Below, piece by piece: positions 1-8,530 of a stretch of 64,000 nucleotides of DNA. The position numbers and the translations under genes were made by a program. Each line of letters starts with the position of its first letter. The stretch's first letter is position 1. This DNA is from Gammaproteobacteria bacterium UBA6724 (GTDB lineage Bacteria; Pseudomonadota; Gammaproteobacteria; Pseudomonadales; Azotimanducaceae): contig DKIG01000052.1 in NCBI GenBank assembly GCA_002454165.1, positions 18,460-82,459 of the forward strand, given 5' to 3'. The notes beneath the pieces are model-generated. The model was not told where the DNA came from. It saw nothing but the letters and a program-made list of their open reading frames with translations, and made no database searches.

Positions 1-129
1 GCTTGGAATTGGAATAGTGATGATGAATATCGTTTAGAGTTGGAATATGAGGTTAATTACACAATCAGCTTAGTCGCTAATACCGATTCCGATTACGATG
101 TTGGTGGCGGTATTGAAATAAAATTCTGA
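1..129 (+). CDS. C-terminal end of a possible outer-membrane-type protein (partial)
   Basis: Frame 1 is open from the window edge to a TGA at 127-129 and encodes 42 residues. The sequence alternates polar and hydrophobic residues and ends in a terminal Phe (last residues GGGIEIKF), as the last beta strand of an outer-membrane barrel or of a TamB-type translocation/assembly protein does. Only the tail is visible, so the family cannot be fixed; TamB is my best guess. The next 168 bases before the phasin-like gene hold nothing I can support. Confidence 0.4.
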   Translation, partial: AWNWNSDDEYRLELEYEVNYTISLVANTDSDYDVGGGIEIKF

Positions 130-297
130 AGACCTGCTCTCTTTATCAGCTCCTTCTGAGTAAACCCCGCTTCAATAAGACCTGAGTGGACGAACTGGAA
201 GTTGTACCACGCTGGAGGGTTTTCTCTATCAGGTCACGCATTTGCTCCATCATCGTCGCTTGATTTTCTGATTAGTCATTCATGGCATGGCGTTCGG

Positions 298-672
298 TCA
301 ATCTGCGGTGGAGGATGGTGGTTTTTTGGTTCTGGCGGGCCTGGCAGATTTCTTTGCAGGAGACTTGGCATCCTTGGTTGGTTTCCCCAGCAACCCTTCT
401 ATGCGAGCCATTCTATGATCCAGATTGCGGAGCTCCTCACTGATCTTCATTAAGTCATCACGACTTGGCATGTTGAGATTCGCCAGTTGTTTTGACATGA
501 ACTCCGCCACCATTCTCTGGAATTCCAGTTGCAGGTTCTGTATCTGGTTGATTGACTTGCTGAATTCATCAGTGCCCATGATCCGGTTGGCATATTTGTT
601 AAATTCGCGTTCCCATTTTGTGACCCATTCCTGCAATTGTGCGGATGGGTCTGGAATTGATTCATTTGCCAT
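298..672 (-). CDS. phasin / PhaE-like small helical protein with basic tail
   Basis: The 124-residue protein is mostly amphipathic helix (residues about 8-95) and carries a segment NMPSRDDLMKISEELRNLDHR, similar to the C-terminal pattern of PhaE-type polyhydroxyalkanoate synthase subunits and phasin-like proteins. The last 28 residues are rich in Lys, Pro and Ala (KSPAKKSARPARTKK), like the histone-like tails of PhaF-type phasins that also bind DNA. It would therefore act at the surface of storage granules or as a synthase partner. No PHA synthase is in the window, so the role rests on this resemblance alone. It is transcribed divergently from the hexosaminidase gene. Confidence 0.45.
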   Translation of the reverse strand: MANESIPDPSAQLQEWVTKWEREFNKYANRIMGTDEFSKSINQIQNLQLEFQRMVAEFMSKQLANLNMPSRDDLMKISEELRNLDHRMARIEGLLGKPTKDAKSPAKKSARPARTKKPPSSTAD

Positions 673-790
673 AATATTTTCCGCTTGATTGATTCAAGAT
701 AGTTGCCTATGAATTCTCTTAAGGATTTCTCTCAATGATAGTCGTTAAGGATAGTATTATGACAGTAGGGTTTTTTACAAGAAGCTTGGC

Positions 791-3124
791 ATGTGGGATG
801 TAAAAGATATAGCGGTACAGATCCTTGAGGAGCGGGCTGAGGATGATGGGGTCAGGGCATGGCTCCGTATTGAGAACCGCTCCGCCTTTCCGCTGGAGCG
901 CGGCTGGCGGCTTTACTTTTCGCTCGGGCTGGAACCCAAGGCATCTGACGCTAGAGTCCGCCGTGTACTGCTTGACGGTCGTTACGGTTTTATTGAGCCG
1001 GGCGATGCTTGGCCGGGTATCCTTCCTGGCGGATCATTGTCCATTGAGATAGAAGACTGGTTGCTCAGTGGCATGCCACTCCGGGCACGGCAGGGTTTTC
1101 ACATCACGCGGATAGCTCCAAACAACAATGAGGAAACCCTGGCAGGTGCGCCGACAATCCTGCCGCCGAAACTCCTGACATTGGACCATCTGGAAAATAC
1201 CTGGATTAACGATCTGTCGCCCAGCTCAGACACCAAACCCCAAACGCCGGCGCGCACATTTGAGAAGAACGCCCGCCTTTGGTCACGCCCAGAAGCACCA
1301 ATCACTGCACCTCTACTCATCCCGGCTACTAAACGGTGCCTTACCAAAGGCAAAATCTGTTCAGTGTCCGGCTTTACTCCCGTAGCATCCGATCCGTCAA
1401 TTGAGGTCAGTACTGAGATGGATTATCTCAGGAAAATCCTGGCAGAAGATGACTTGCTCATAGAAGACGGATGCCCCATAGCAGTGACCCTGTGCCCGGA
1501 CCTGGCAAGCACCGAGTACCGACTGGTCACGCATCAGGATCAAATCAGCATTGAAGGAGGTGACGGCTGCGCTATCTACTATGCAATTCATTCCTTCAGA
1601 CAGTTGCTTGCAAAAACGGATACAGGCTGCGCCCTCACCCTTGCTAGCATTGAGGACTTGCCAGACTTCAAGCATCGTGGCCTCTTTCTGGATATTGCTC
1701 GGCACTTCCACCATGTCGAACAAATCAAGAAGACGATTGAGGTCATGTCTGCCTACAAAATGAATCGGTTACAACTGGGTATTTCCAATGATGAAGGCTG
1801 GCGTCTGGAGATTCCCTCAATACCCGAACTGACTGACATAGGTAGCCACCGCGCCTATCGGACGAAAGATGACAAGACGCTTTATCCCGCCTGGGGAGAC
1901 ACCCATGAACGCTATGGCGGTTTCCTTAGCAGCGGCGACTTCATTGACCTGTTGCAATTTGCGGATCAATGTCATGTTGAGATTATTGTTGAGTTCAATT
2001 TGCCGAGCCACGCCAATGCCATCATCCAGTCGCTTAAACATTCCGGTCGCTTTCTTCTCCTTGACCCTGAAGATCAGTCGGTACACAGATCGGCCCAGGG
2101 GTATAGCCAGAATGTGGTAAATGTTTGTCTTGATTCAACCTATGAGTTCGTTGAGGTCGTCCTGAGAGACATCAAAAAACTCTACGATCAGGCGGGTCTT
2201 GCCATGAAACGCATACATTTTGGCGGCGATGAAATCCCGGCGGGTGCCTGGCTTGGATCGAAACTATGCCAGGCGTCCCCTCTATGGAACCCGGCATGGG
2301 ACACGACACAAGCAGCCGATGCCCAGGCCGCGACGACGACACTGATGCAAGCATACGCCGAGCGAATTACCGCCCTGGCGGAAAAGATCTCGCCCGGGAT
2401 AGAGACCGGGTTCTGGCATGAAATGAGCCCGCACCTGGATGACAGCAACCGGCAAGGCTACTTTAATGTGTGGACAACCGAGGCAGGTGATCGCGATATT
2501 CCCCGCGCCATCCTCGCCAGGGAACAACAACTGGTGATCTCCAATGCAAGTTTTCTCTATCTTGACCAGCCCTATGGATTGCATTCTGAAGAACCGGGGT
2601 TGCCCTGGGCTGCCTATATTGACACCGAGATGATCTACCACTTTGATCCGCTGGGTTCCTGGGAAATACCGAAAGACAAACAGCGTCTCGTTCTTGGTCT
2701 GCAAGCGCAGTTATGGACTGAGACCGTCTTTAACGCCAGTCTGATGGACTATTATCTTTTCCCCCGGCTCCTGGCAATTGCCGAACGATGCTGGAACGCA
2801 TTGCCCGCAGATGACTGGCAAGGCTTCGCCAGGGCAATCGGCGAGAGAGAGTTCAATTACCTTGAATCCAAAGGCATTGAATGCCGAGTGCCCCCGCCGG
2901 GCGTTAAAATTGAGGGAAGCATCATGTCCGCCAACCTTGTCTTCCCTTGCCTTGACATTCGGTACAGCACCGATGGCACTGAGCCTTGCCCGGACTCAGC
3001 GCTCTACACCGCGCCAGTTGACATTGAAGAATTTGGCGAGGTGAAACTCTGCACTTTTACTAGGAGCGGCAGAAGTAGCAGAGTTGTGACAATCACACTT
3101 AGGCAGCGTTCCTCTCACCAATAA
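791..3124 (+). CDS. beta-N-acetylhexosaminidase, glycoside hydrolase family 20
   Basis: This 777-residue enzyme removes terminal N-acetylglucosamine (or GalNAc) from chito-oligosaccharides or glycans by substrate-assisted catalysis. The N-terminal 150 residues resemble the CHB_HEX carbohydrate-binding domain, a GH20b-like domain follows (about 200-290), and the TIM barrel starts at about residue 293 (DFKHRGLFLDIARHF). The catalytic Asp-Glu pair is D480-E481 in HFGGDEIPAGAW. The last 80 residues form a small beta-rich domain. No signal peptide or lipobox is visible at this ATG, which is odd for a family that is usually secreted or periplasmic; either the protein is cytoplasmic or the start is wrong. 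Its 3' end overlaps the convergent dehydrogenase gene by 26 bp. Confidence 0.9.
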   Translation: MWDVKDIAVQILEERAEDDGVRAWLRIENRSAFPLERGWRLYFSLGLEPKASDARVRRVLLDGRYGFIEPGDAWPGILPGGSLSIEIEDWLLSGMPLRARQGFHITRIAPNNNEETLAGAPTILPPKLLTLDHLENTWINDLSPSSDTKPQTPARTFEKNARLWSRPEAPITAPLLIPATKRCLTKGKICSVSGFTPVASDPSIEVSTEMDYLRKILAEDDLLIEDGCPIAVTLCPDLASTEYRLVTHQDQISIEGGDGCAIYYAIHSFRQLLAKTDTGCALTLASIEDLPDFKHRGLFLDIARHFHHVEQIKKTIEVMSAYKMNRLQLGISNDEGWRLEIPSIPELTDIGSHRAYRTKDDKTLYPAWGDTHERYGGFLSSGDFIDLLQFADQCHVEIIVEFNLPSHANAIIQSLKHSGRFLLLDPEDQSVHRSAQGYSQNVVNVCLDSTYEFVEVVLRDIKKLYDQAGLAMKRIHFGGDEIPAGAWLGSKLCQASPLWNPAWDTTQAADAQAATTTLMQAYAERITALAEKISPGIETGFWHEMSPHLDDSNRQGYFNVWTTEAGDRDIPRAILAREQQLVISNASFLYLDQPYGLHSEEPGLPWAAYIDTEMIYHFDPLGSWEIPKDKQRLVLGLQAQLWTETVFNASLMDYYLFPRLLAIAERCWNALPADDWQGFARAIGEREFNYLESKGIECRVPPPGVKIEGSIMSANLVFPCLDIRYSTDGTEPCPDSALYTAPVDIEEFGEVKLCTFTRSGRSSRVVTITLRQRSSHQ

Positions 3125-4166
3125 ACACAGCCTCCGCCATCCTGTCAGCGACTTCGTTAGTCGGCTTCTGCTCCCTGTCGGACATCTTGAATATCTCGCG
3201 TAACTTGCCAGAAATCTGCATGACATGATCCCGCACAGTAGCTTCCGAGTAATCACCAACGCGCTGGTAGTGAATATCAATCACGCCACCCGCGTTGACG
3301 AGATAGTCCGGTGCATAGAGTAGGCCCCGATCAAGTAGCGCCCTGCCTGTTGCCAAGGATTGAAGTTGATTGTTGGCAGCCCCGGCGATAATGCCTGCGC
3401 GGATAGCATCAATATTATGGATGTTGATGGCACCGCCCAGAGCGCAGGGCGAGAGCAGATCTACATCTGCGGTCAGAATATCTTCAATGGGCAGGCTGGT
3501 AACGCCCAGCTCAGCGACGGCTCGGGCAACCTTCTTCTGATTGATGTCAGCCACCGTGACAATGGCACCCGCCTCAACCAACATCCGGGCAAGATGAAAG
3601 CCGACATTGCCGACGCCCTGAATGGCAACACGGATACCGCGCAAATCAGAGTCATGGCGATATTTCACCGCTTCAGTAATGCCCACGAAGACCCCCAGTG
3701 CAGTCACGGGTGATGGGTCCTTGTGAGATGCTTCGCCCTCCGGCAGGCCGGGAACATACCGGGTCCGCTCCCGAATCACGGCAATGTCAGCCACACCGGT
3801 GCCAGAATCTTCGGCGGTGATATAGCGACCTTGCAAACTCTCCACAAAGTCGCCCATAGCAAGCAGCATGTCACGGGTCTTATCCCGGCTCGGGTCGCCA
3901 ATGATGACTGCCTTGCCGCCGCCCATCGTCAGCCCGGCGAGCGCCGACTTGTAGGTCATGCCTCTGGACAACTTCAAGACATCCGCCAGGGCGTCCTGGT
4001 GCGATGGATAGGGGAACATTCTGCAACCACCCACCCCGGGTCCAAGGCGCGTGTTGTGCACCGCGATGATTGCCCTGAGGGTGTCACTTTGGGTTGATAC
4101 TACCTTTTCGTGTCCGTCAAAATCTGGATGTGACTCAATGTCGGACTGATGTATTTTCTGATTCAA
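3099..4166 (-). CDS. Leu/Phe/Val-type amino-acid dehydrogenase (leucine dehydrogenase family)
   Basis: This 355-residue protein belongs to the Glu/Leu/Phe/Val dehydrogenase family, in the short leucine/phenylalanine dehydrogenase branch. It oxidatively deaminates a branched-chain or aromatic amino acid with NAD. K73 (MTYKSALAG) and K85 (MGGGKAVI) are spaced 12 apart like the two active-site lysines of Bacillus leucine dehydrogenase. The Rossmann motif is GVGNVGFHLA in the C-terminal half. The start is TTG, with GGAG about 7 bases upstream; no ATG lies nearby in frame. It is co-oriented with, and downstream of, the indolepyruvate oxidoreductase gene, so the pair would convert an amino acid to its 2-oxo acid and then to an acyl-CoA. 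Substrate choice (Leu against Phe or Trp) cannot be read from sequence. Confidence 0.88.
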   Translation of the reverse strand: MNQKIHQSDIESHPDFDGHEKVVSTQSDTLRAIIAVHNTRLGPGVGGCRMFPYPSHQDALADVLKLSRGMTYKSALAGLTMGGGKAVIIGDPSRDKTRDMLLAMGDFVESLQGRYITAEDSGTGVADIAVIRERTRYVPGLPEGEASHKDPSPVTALGVFVGITEAVKYRHDSDLRGIRVAIQGVGNVGFHLARMLVEAGAIVTVADINQKKVARAVAELGVTSLPIEDILTADVDLLSPCALGGAINIHNIDAIRAGIIAGAANNQLQSLATGRALLDRGLLYAPDYLVNAGGVIDIHYQRVGDYSEATVRDHVMQISGKLREIFKMSDREQKPTNEVADRMAEAVFIGERNAA

Positions 4167-4180
4167 GATGCTCTCCTTCC

Positions 4181-4240
4181 GTTATGTAAAGTGTTATGTA
4201 AAATGTTATCTAAAGTGTTATCTAAAGCGTTATGTAAAAT
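4181..4240. repeat. tandem array, 12 bp x 5
   Basis: Five exact-period copies of GTTATSTAAARY (4181, 4193, 4205, 4217, 4229) fill most of the 100-bp gap between the dehydrogenase and the iorAB-type gene. The array lies in the presumed transcript of that pair, just upstream of the dehydrogenase ribosome binding site. Units differ from each other at one to three positions. Confidence 0.95.
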
Positions 4241-4266
4241 GTGATGTGTGTATATAAAGTTTCTGC

Positions 4267-7200
4267 TCATGCCGCTCTCTCAACCTGATTCACAAGGGGT
4301 AACACTTCCCCCCTGAATTGACGCAAGAGCATATCTGTCTCGTGCATAACCTGCTGCAAGTTAGCCGCTTTGATGTGGCCATAACCGCGTATCTTTAGCG
4401 GCAATGCCGCCAATTCAACTGCCAGCGCATATCTCTTAACAACATCGTTCTTAACGACATCGCCCTTAATAACACTGCTCTTAACGACATTGCCCTTGGT
4501 GCTAGGCTCATCGGCGGTCATTAGAAATTTCGTGATTTCATCCACCAGGCGCTCAAACGCGTCTCTAGTTTGTCGTTCCTCTACTCGCTCCTTGAGGTAT
4601 CCAAAGGGGTCAAACATCGTGCCCCGCAACATCTTGAAACGAGATAGGCGGTTAAACACCGACATCATCCAACTGGGGAACTGCTTCTTGCCCGGCTTTC
4701 CTGTGGCGGGATCAATGCTTGCCAGGATGGGCGGTGCCAGATGAAATTCAAGGTGATAATCACCTTCAAAAAGCGCGTCAACATAGGTTTGAAATTCACC
4801 GTCACTGTATAGCCTCGCTACCTCATATTCATCCTTGTATGCCATGAGTTTGTAGAGTGACTTAGCGACCGTCTTGCTGAGCGCAAAATCCTCGTTGAAA
4901 GACTTGTCTTCTTCCGCCGCTTTTAGTTTCGCCAGCTGCTTTCGGTATCGGTCCGCATAGGCGGCGGACTGGTACTGCTCAAGTCGTGCAACGCGATCAT
5001 TGATGATGTCGTCAATCTCGGTTAAGGGCTCGCGATCAAGGCCCGGTCCGGCGGCTTTTTCAACCTGTGCCAGGTCAACCGCCGCCAGTCTGCCCCAGTT
5101 CAGCGCTCTGAAATTGAGCTCAACGGCGACGCCATTCATTTCAATTGCCTGCTGCAAAGCATGCAGTGACACCGGGATTAACCCCTGTTGCAGGGCGTAT
5201 CCAAGCAGGAAAAGATTACTCGTAATGGAATCACCAAGCAGACGGGTGGCAAGTCCGGTGGCTTCAACGAACCTGACCTTCTCCGGCCCGACTTCCTCCT
5301 CAATCAGCGCTTTCATTTCAGTGGTCGGGAGCTGAGTATCCGGGTTTGTCACAAACTCGGCAACGGTGGATGAATAGTCGTTGACGACGGCGTGCGATCT
5401 TTCCGTGTTGACCTTGGCGATGGCTTCATTGCCCGCCGCCACCATCAGGTCACAACCTAGTAGCAGGTCAGCGTCGCCGGCGGAAATCCTGACGGCGTTA
5501 ATCGCCCGCTGGTCTTTGGCAACTCGGACATGACTCACCACCGCGCCAAATTTTTGCGCCAGGCCGGTCTGATTCATGGTGGCGCATCCCTTACCCTCAA
5601 TATGTGCCGCCATGGCGACCAGCGCGGCAACGGTGAGTACGCCGGTGCCACCCACGCCGGTAACGACAATGTTCCAGGGTTGCGCCGTCACCGGTGCCGT
5701 TACCGGTTCAGGTAATGTATTGAAATCAATCCCTTCTGGTAGGGAATTGTTTTTTTTCAGTTTGCCACCGACGACGGTGACGAAGCTGGGGCAAAAACCT
5801 TTCAGACAGGTGTAATCCTTGTTACAAGCACTCTGATCAATCTGCCGTTTCCGCCCCAGTTCGGTTTCAAGTGGGAGGATGGACAGGCAGTTGGAGACGA
5901 CGCCGCAATCACCACAGCCTTCACAGACTTCTGGATTGATGACCACCCTGAGTGCCGGGTCGTCCATCAAGCCTTGCTTCCGCCTGCGGCGTTTTTCGGC
6001 GGCACAGGTCTGGTCAAAAATCAACGCTGTCGTCCCGGCAATGTCTCTCAACTCCTTTTCAATACTGAGGAGTTGGTCCCGGTGATCAATCGTTACACCC
6101 GCTGGACGAGGCAGATTTGAGTGCTGTTCGGGCTTATCCGATAGGAGCGCAATGCGTGCCACGCCTTCACCCCTGAGTTGCATGATCATCTGCTCAATAC
6201 TCAGGTCGCCATCAAGCGGCTGACCGCCGGTCATGGCAACGGCATCGTTGTACAGAATCTTGTAGGTAATATTGATTTTGGCGGCGACCGCCTGCCGGAT
6301 AGCCAGCAATCCCGAATGGAAGTAGGTGCCGTCCCCCAGGTTCTGGAATACATGCTTTGTATCCGTGAAAGGCGCCTGCCCCACCCAGGTGACTCCCTCA
6401 CCACCCATCTGGGTGAAGGTTTCCGCCCGTCTTTCTCCTGCTTCCCAGATACCCATGTAATGGCAACCTATGCCCCCCAGGGCACGACTGCCTTGCGGAA
6501 TGCGTGTGGAAGTGCTGTGCGGACAGCCAGAACAATAATGTGGCATGCGGACCAGACTATCTCCATGAGTGCCTAGCATCTTGTCCTTCTTGCCGTAGAA
6601 ACTTAACCGCTGATCAATCGTTTCATCCTGATAAAATCGCGCCATCCGTCCAGCGATTGCCTTTGCGACCATAGCGGGGGTCAACTCCGACAGGTTGGGC
6701 AAGAGGTCTCTGCCTGCCTCATCAAATTCCCCAAACACTCTCGGTCGTCGCTCCACGGGCCAGTTGTATAGTTGTCCGGTCAACTGGTCTTCAATGATGG
6801 AACGTTTTTCCTCAACTACCAGAATTTCCTCAAGCCCCTTGGCAAACTCGTGGGTCGTGAAGGGGTCAAGCGGCCAACTCATCCCAACCTTGAAGATCCG
6901 TAATCCGATCTTGCCAGCCTTTTGTTCATCAATGCCCAGGTCTTCCAGTGCCTGCATGACATCCAACCATGCCTTCCCAGTGGTGATAATGCCGAGTCTG
7001 GGTTGAGCACTGTCCACAAGGATGCGGTTAAGGCGGTTGACTCGGGCAAACTCCCGAGCGGCATAAATCTTGTATTTGTTGAGCCGCAACTCCTGTTCAA
7101 GCGCAGAGTCTGGCCAGCGCGCGTGAACGCCAGTCTCGGGCAGCACAAAATCCTCCGGTATCAGAATCTTGACCCGCTGGGGATCAATTTCCGCCGAGAC

Positions 7201-7833
7201 GGCGGAGTCCATATTTTCAGTAATAGCCTTAAGCGCGACCCAGGCACCACAATATCGGGACAGCTCCCAGCCGAAAATGCCCAGGTCCAGGACTTCCTGA
7301 ACATTTGCTGGATTAAGTATCGGCAGGGAGGCGCCGATAAACAGATGCTCTGATTGGTGTGGGAGGGTTGACGACTTGGCGGCATGATCATCTCCCGCCA
7401 CAGCAAGGACGCCGCCATATTTTGATGTGCCAAATGCGTTGGCATGCCGAATGGCATCCATGCTGCGATCAACGCCGGGACCCTTGCCATACCACATACC
7501 GAAGACACCGTCGTACCTTGCCCCGGGGAAGAGATTAACCTGCTGGCTACCCCAGACGGCAGTGGCGGCCAGGTCTTCATTGATGCCGGGTTGGAAGATG
7601 ATCTTGTGTTGGTCAAGGAATTTTTGGGCTTTCCAGAGGGCCTGGTCAAAACTGCCGAGCGGGGAACCGCGGTATCCAGAGATGAACCCGGCGGTATTCA
7701 AACCCCGTTCAAGGTCGCGTTGATGTTGCAACATGGGTAACCGAACCAGGGCTTCTATCCCCGTCATATAAGCGCGGGTAGCGTCCAGCGCATATTTATC
7801 GTCCAGCGAAATTGTTTTCGGTTGTGTCATCAT
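4267..7833 (-). CDS. indolepyruvate ferredoxin oxidoreductase, fused alpha-beta (IorAB type)
   Basis: This is a 1188-residue single-chain member of the 2-oxoacid oxidoreductase superfamily that decarboxylates aryl- or branched-chain pyruvates to acyl-CoA with thiamine diphosphate. The N-terminal part carries the pyrimidine-binding region (FISGYRGSPLGSFDQ near residue 53). A CSGCPHS motif near residue 435 and the thiamine-binding region follow. A ferredoxin-like cysteine cluster (VCEGCGDCGVVSNC, then CNKDYTCLKGFC) lies at about 632-675, and the gamma-type domain (VTGVGGTGVLTVA) comes next. The length matches the long fused proteobacterial form. A 15-bp x 4 repeat adds five-residue repeats (GNVVK, SSVIK, GDVVK, NDVVK) near the C terminus. 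The gene is divergent from the Lrp-type regulator and upstream of a leucine dehydrogenase-type gene, indicating amino-acid breakdown. Confidence 0.92.
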   Translation of the reverse strand: MMTQPKTISLDDKYALDATRAYMTGIEALVRLPMLQHQRDLERGLNTAGFISGYRGSPLGSFDQALWKAQKFLDQHKIIFQPGINEDLAATAVWGSQQVNLFPGARYDGVFGMWYGKGPGVDRSMDAIRHANAFGTSKYGGVLAVAGDDHAAKSSTLPHQSEHLFIGASLPILNPANVQEVLDLGIFGWELSRYCGAWVALKAITENMDSAVSAEIDPQRVKILIPEDFVLPETGVHARWPDSALEQELRLNKYKIYAAREFARVNRLNRILVDSAQPRLGIITTGKAWLDVMQALEDLGIDEQKAGKIGLRIFKVGMSWPLDPFTTHEFAKGLEEILVVEEKRSIIEDQLTGQLYNWPVERRPRVFGEFDEAGRDLLPNLSELTPAMVAKAIAGRMARFYQDETIDQRLSFYGKKDKMLGTHGDSLVRMPHYCSGCPHSTSTRIPQGSRALGGIGCHYMGIWEAGERRAETFTQMGGEGVTWVGQAPFTDTKHVFQNLGDGTYFHSGLLAIRQAVAAKINITYKILYNDAVAMTGGQPLDGDLSIEQMIMQLRGEGVARIALLSDKPEQHSNLPRPAGVTIDHRDQLLSIEKELRDIAGTTALIFDQTCAAEKRRRRKQGLMDDPALRVVINPEVCEGCGDCGVVSNCLSILPLETELGRKRQIDQSACNKDYTCLKGFCPSFVTVVGGKLKKNNSLPEGIDFNTLPEPVTAPVTAQPWNIVVTGVGGTGVLTVAALVAMAAHIEGKGCATMNQTGLAQKFGAVVSHVRVAKDQRAINAVRISAGDADLLLGCDLMVAAGNEAIAKVNTERSHAVVNDYSSTVAEFVTNPDTQLPTTEMKALIEEEVGPEKVRFVEATGLATRLLGDSITSNLFLLGYALQQGLIPVSLHALQQAIEMNGVAVELNFRALNWGRLAAVDLAQVEKAAGPGLDREPLTEIDDIINDRVARLEQYQSAAYADRYRKQLAKLKAAEEDKSFNEDFALSKTVAKSLYKLMAYKDEYEVARLYSDGEFQTYVDALFEGDYHLEFHLAPPILASIDPATGKPGKKQFPSWMMSVFNRLSRFKMLRGTMFDPFGYLKERVEERQTRDAFERLVDEITKFLMTADEPSTKGNVVKSSVIKGDVVKNDVVKRYALAVELAALPLKIRGYGHIKAANLQQVMHETDMLLRQFRGEVLPLVNQVERAA
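4435..4494. repeat. in-frame tandem array, 15 bp x 4, inside iorAB-type gene
   Basis: Four 15-bp copies at 4435, 4450, 4465 and 4480 keep the reading frame and encode a run of five-residue units of the type GDVVK near residues 1113-1132 of the oxidoreductase. The rest of the gene shows no such repetition. Confidence 0.9.
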
Positions 7834-7873
7834 TTCTTCTATATTGTTTCTTCTAAATCGTCTCTTCTAAAGA
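7829..7873. repeat. tandem array, 15 bp x 3, over the iorAB-type start
   Basis: Three copies of a 15-bp unit starting at 7829, 7844 and 7859 run across the start codon and upstream leader of the oxidoreductase gene. On the coding strand each unit contains a purine-rich AGAAGA stretch; the copy next to the ATG provides the ribosome binding site and the outer copies are spare versions of it. Confidence 0.85.
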
Positions 7874-7889
7874 TAGACACTGCAGATTG

Positions 7890-7960
7890 AATAATAATCC
7901 CTATTTACTAGTTATTTTATGTTATTTGACTTATTATAGGGAAAAATGAGAATTATTATT
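7890..7960. promoter_or_regulatory. AT-rich nested inverted repeat between iorAB-type gene and lrp-type regulator
   Basis: Left arm AATAATAAT-CCCTAT (7890-7904) pairs with ATAGGG (7936-7941) and ATTATTATT (7952-7960); the right arm carries a 10-base insertion. The region is very AT-rich, as Lrp/AsnC operators are, and sits in the divergent intergenic region next to an Lrp-family gene. A TATAAT on the minus strand (7933-7938) could be the -10 of the oxidoreductase promoter, but I see no good -35 for it. Operator function is inferred. Confidence 0.35.
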
Positions 7961-7974
7961 TACATATTTGTGTA

Positions 7975-8004
7975 TTAGTTAGATAATTTATTCCATTCTA
8001 TAAT
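7975..8004 (+). promoter_or_regulatory. probable sigma-70 promoter of the lrp-type gene
   Basis: TATAAT at 7999-8004 is preceded by TTAGTT at 7975-7980 with 18 bp spacing. Initiation would fall near 8011, about 45 bases before the chosen start codon. Confidence 0.5.
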
Positions 8005-8010
8005 GTATGC

Positions 8011-8049
8011 TGGATAGGTGTGCCAAATAGGTGTGCTGGATAGGAGTAA
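8011..8049. repeat. tandem array, 13 bp x 3, in the lrp-type leader
   Basis: Copies at 8011, 8024 and 8037 share the core ATAGGTGTG. The third copy is altered so that it supplies the AGGAG ribosome binding site of the lrp-type gene. The array also creates upstream in-frame GTG codons, so the longer open frame from 8018 is probably not the true start. Confidence 0.9.
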
Positions 8050-8056
8050 CGGGGAG

Positions 8057-8530
8057 ATGCCGGAACTACACCCAAAAGATTTTCAGATTCTTGATGTACT
8101 GCAAAAGGATGCCAGCCTCAGCACCCAAGACATTGCTAGCCGGGTCAACTTGTCCCAGTCACCCTGCTGGCGACGAATCAACCGTTTGGAGGAGCAAGGA
8201 CTTATCAACAAGAAGGTGGTATTACTCAATCGGGAAAAACTGGGCATGGATGTGGTGGTGTTCGCCACGGTCAACCTGTCCACACAAGGCAGGGGCAATC
8301 TTGAGGAATTTGAGCGAGAGGTCGAAATTCTTCCGGAAGTCATGGAGTGCTACACCATGGCAGGCACTTGGGATTATATGTTAAAAATTGTTGTCCGGGA
8401 CATCCGCCATTATGAAATGTTCGTCCGGCAGAAACTGACAAAACTCTCCCATATCGGCGAAGTCCACTCGCACATTGCAGTCACCGAAATCAAAAATTCA
8501 ACCGTCCTGCCGCTTGATTCCTTGGTTTGA
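8057..8530 (+). CDS. Lrp/AsnC family transcriptional regulator
   Basis: The 157-residue protein has an N-terminal winged helix-turn-helix (about residues 4-55, with LQKDASLSTQDIASRVNLSQ and CWRRINRLEEQGLI) and a C-terminal RAM/AsnC ligand-binding domain (about 65-150, with VMECYTMAGTWDYMLKIVV). Such proteins form octamers or similar rings and sense amino acids. I chose ATG 8057, with AGGAG 10 bases upstream, over GTG 8018 because the latter lies within the tandem repeat and adds 13 non-conserved residues. Its divergent position suggests it controls the oxidoreductase/dehydrogenase pair and itself. Confidence 0.93.
   Translation: MPELHPKDFQILDVLQKDASLSTQDIASRVNLSQSPCWRRINRLEEQGLINKKVVLLNREKLGMDVVVFATVNLSTQGRGNLEEFEREVEILPEVMECYTMAGTWDYMLKIVVRDIRHYEMFVRQKLTKLSHIGEVHSHIAVTEIKNSTVLPLDSLV

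Noticed and set aside
298..672. Histone H1-like or AlgP-type DNA-binding protein
   Set aside because: Only the last 28 residues are of that kind; the main body matches the PhaE/phasin-like helical pattern better.
8018..8056. GTG start for the Lrp-type regulator, 13 residues longer
   Set aside because: The extension is encoded by the 13-bp tandem repeat and is not conserved; ATG 8057 has a good ribosome binding site.
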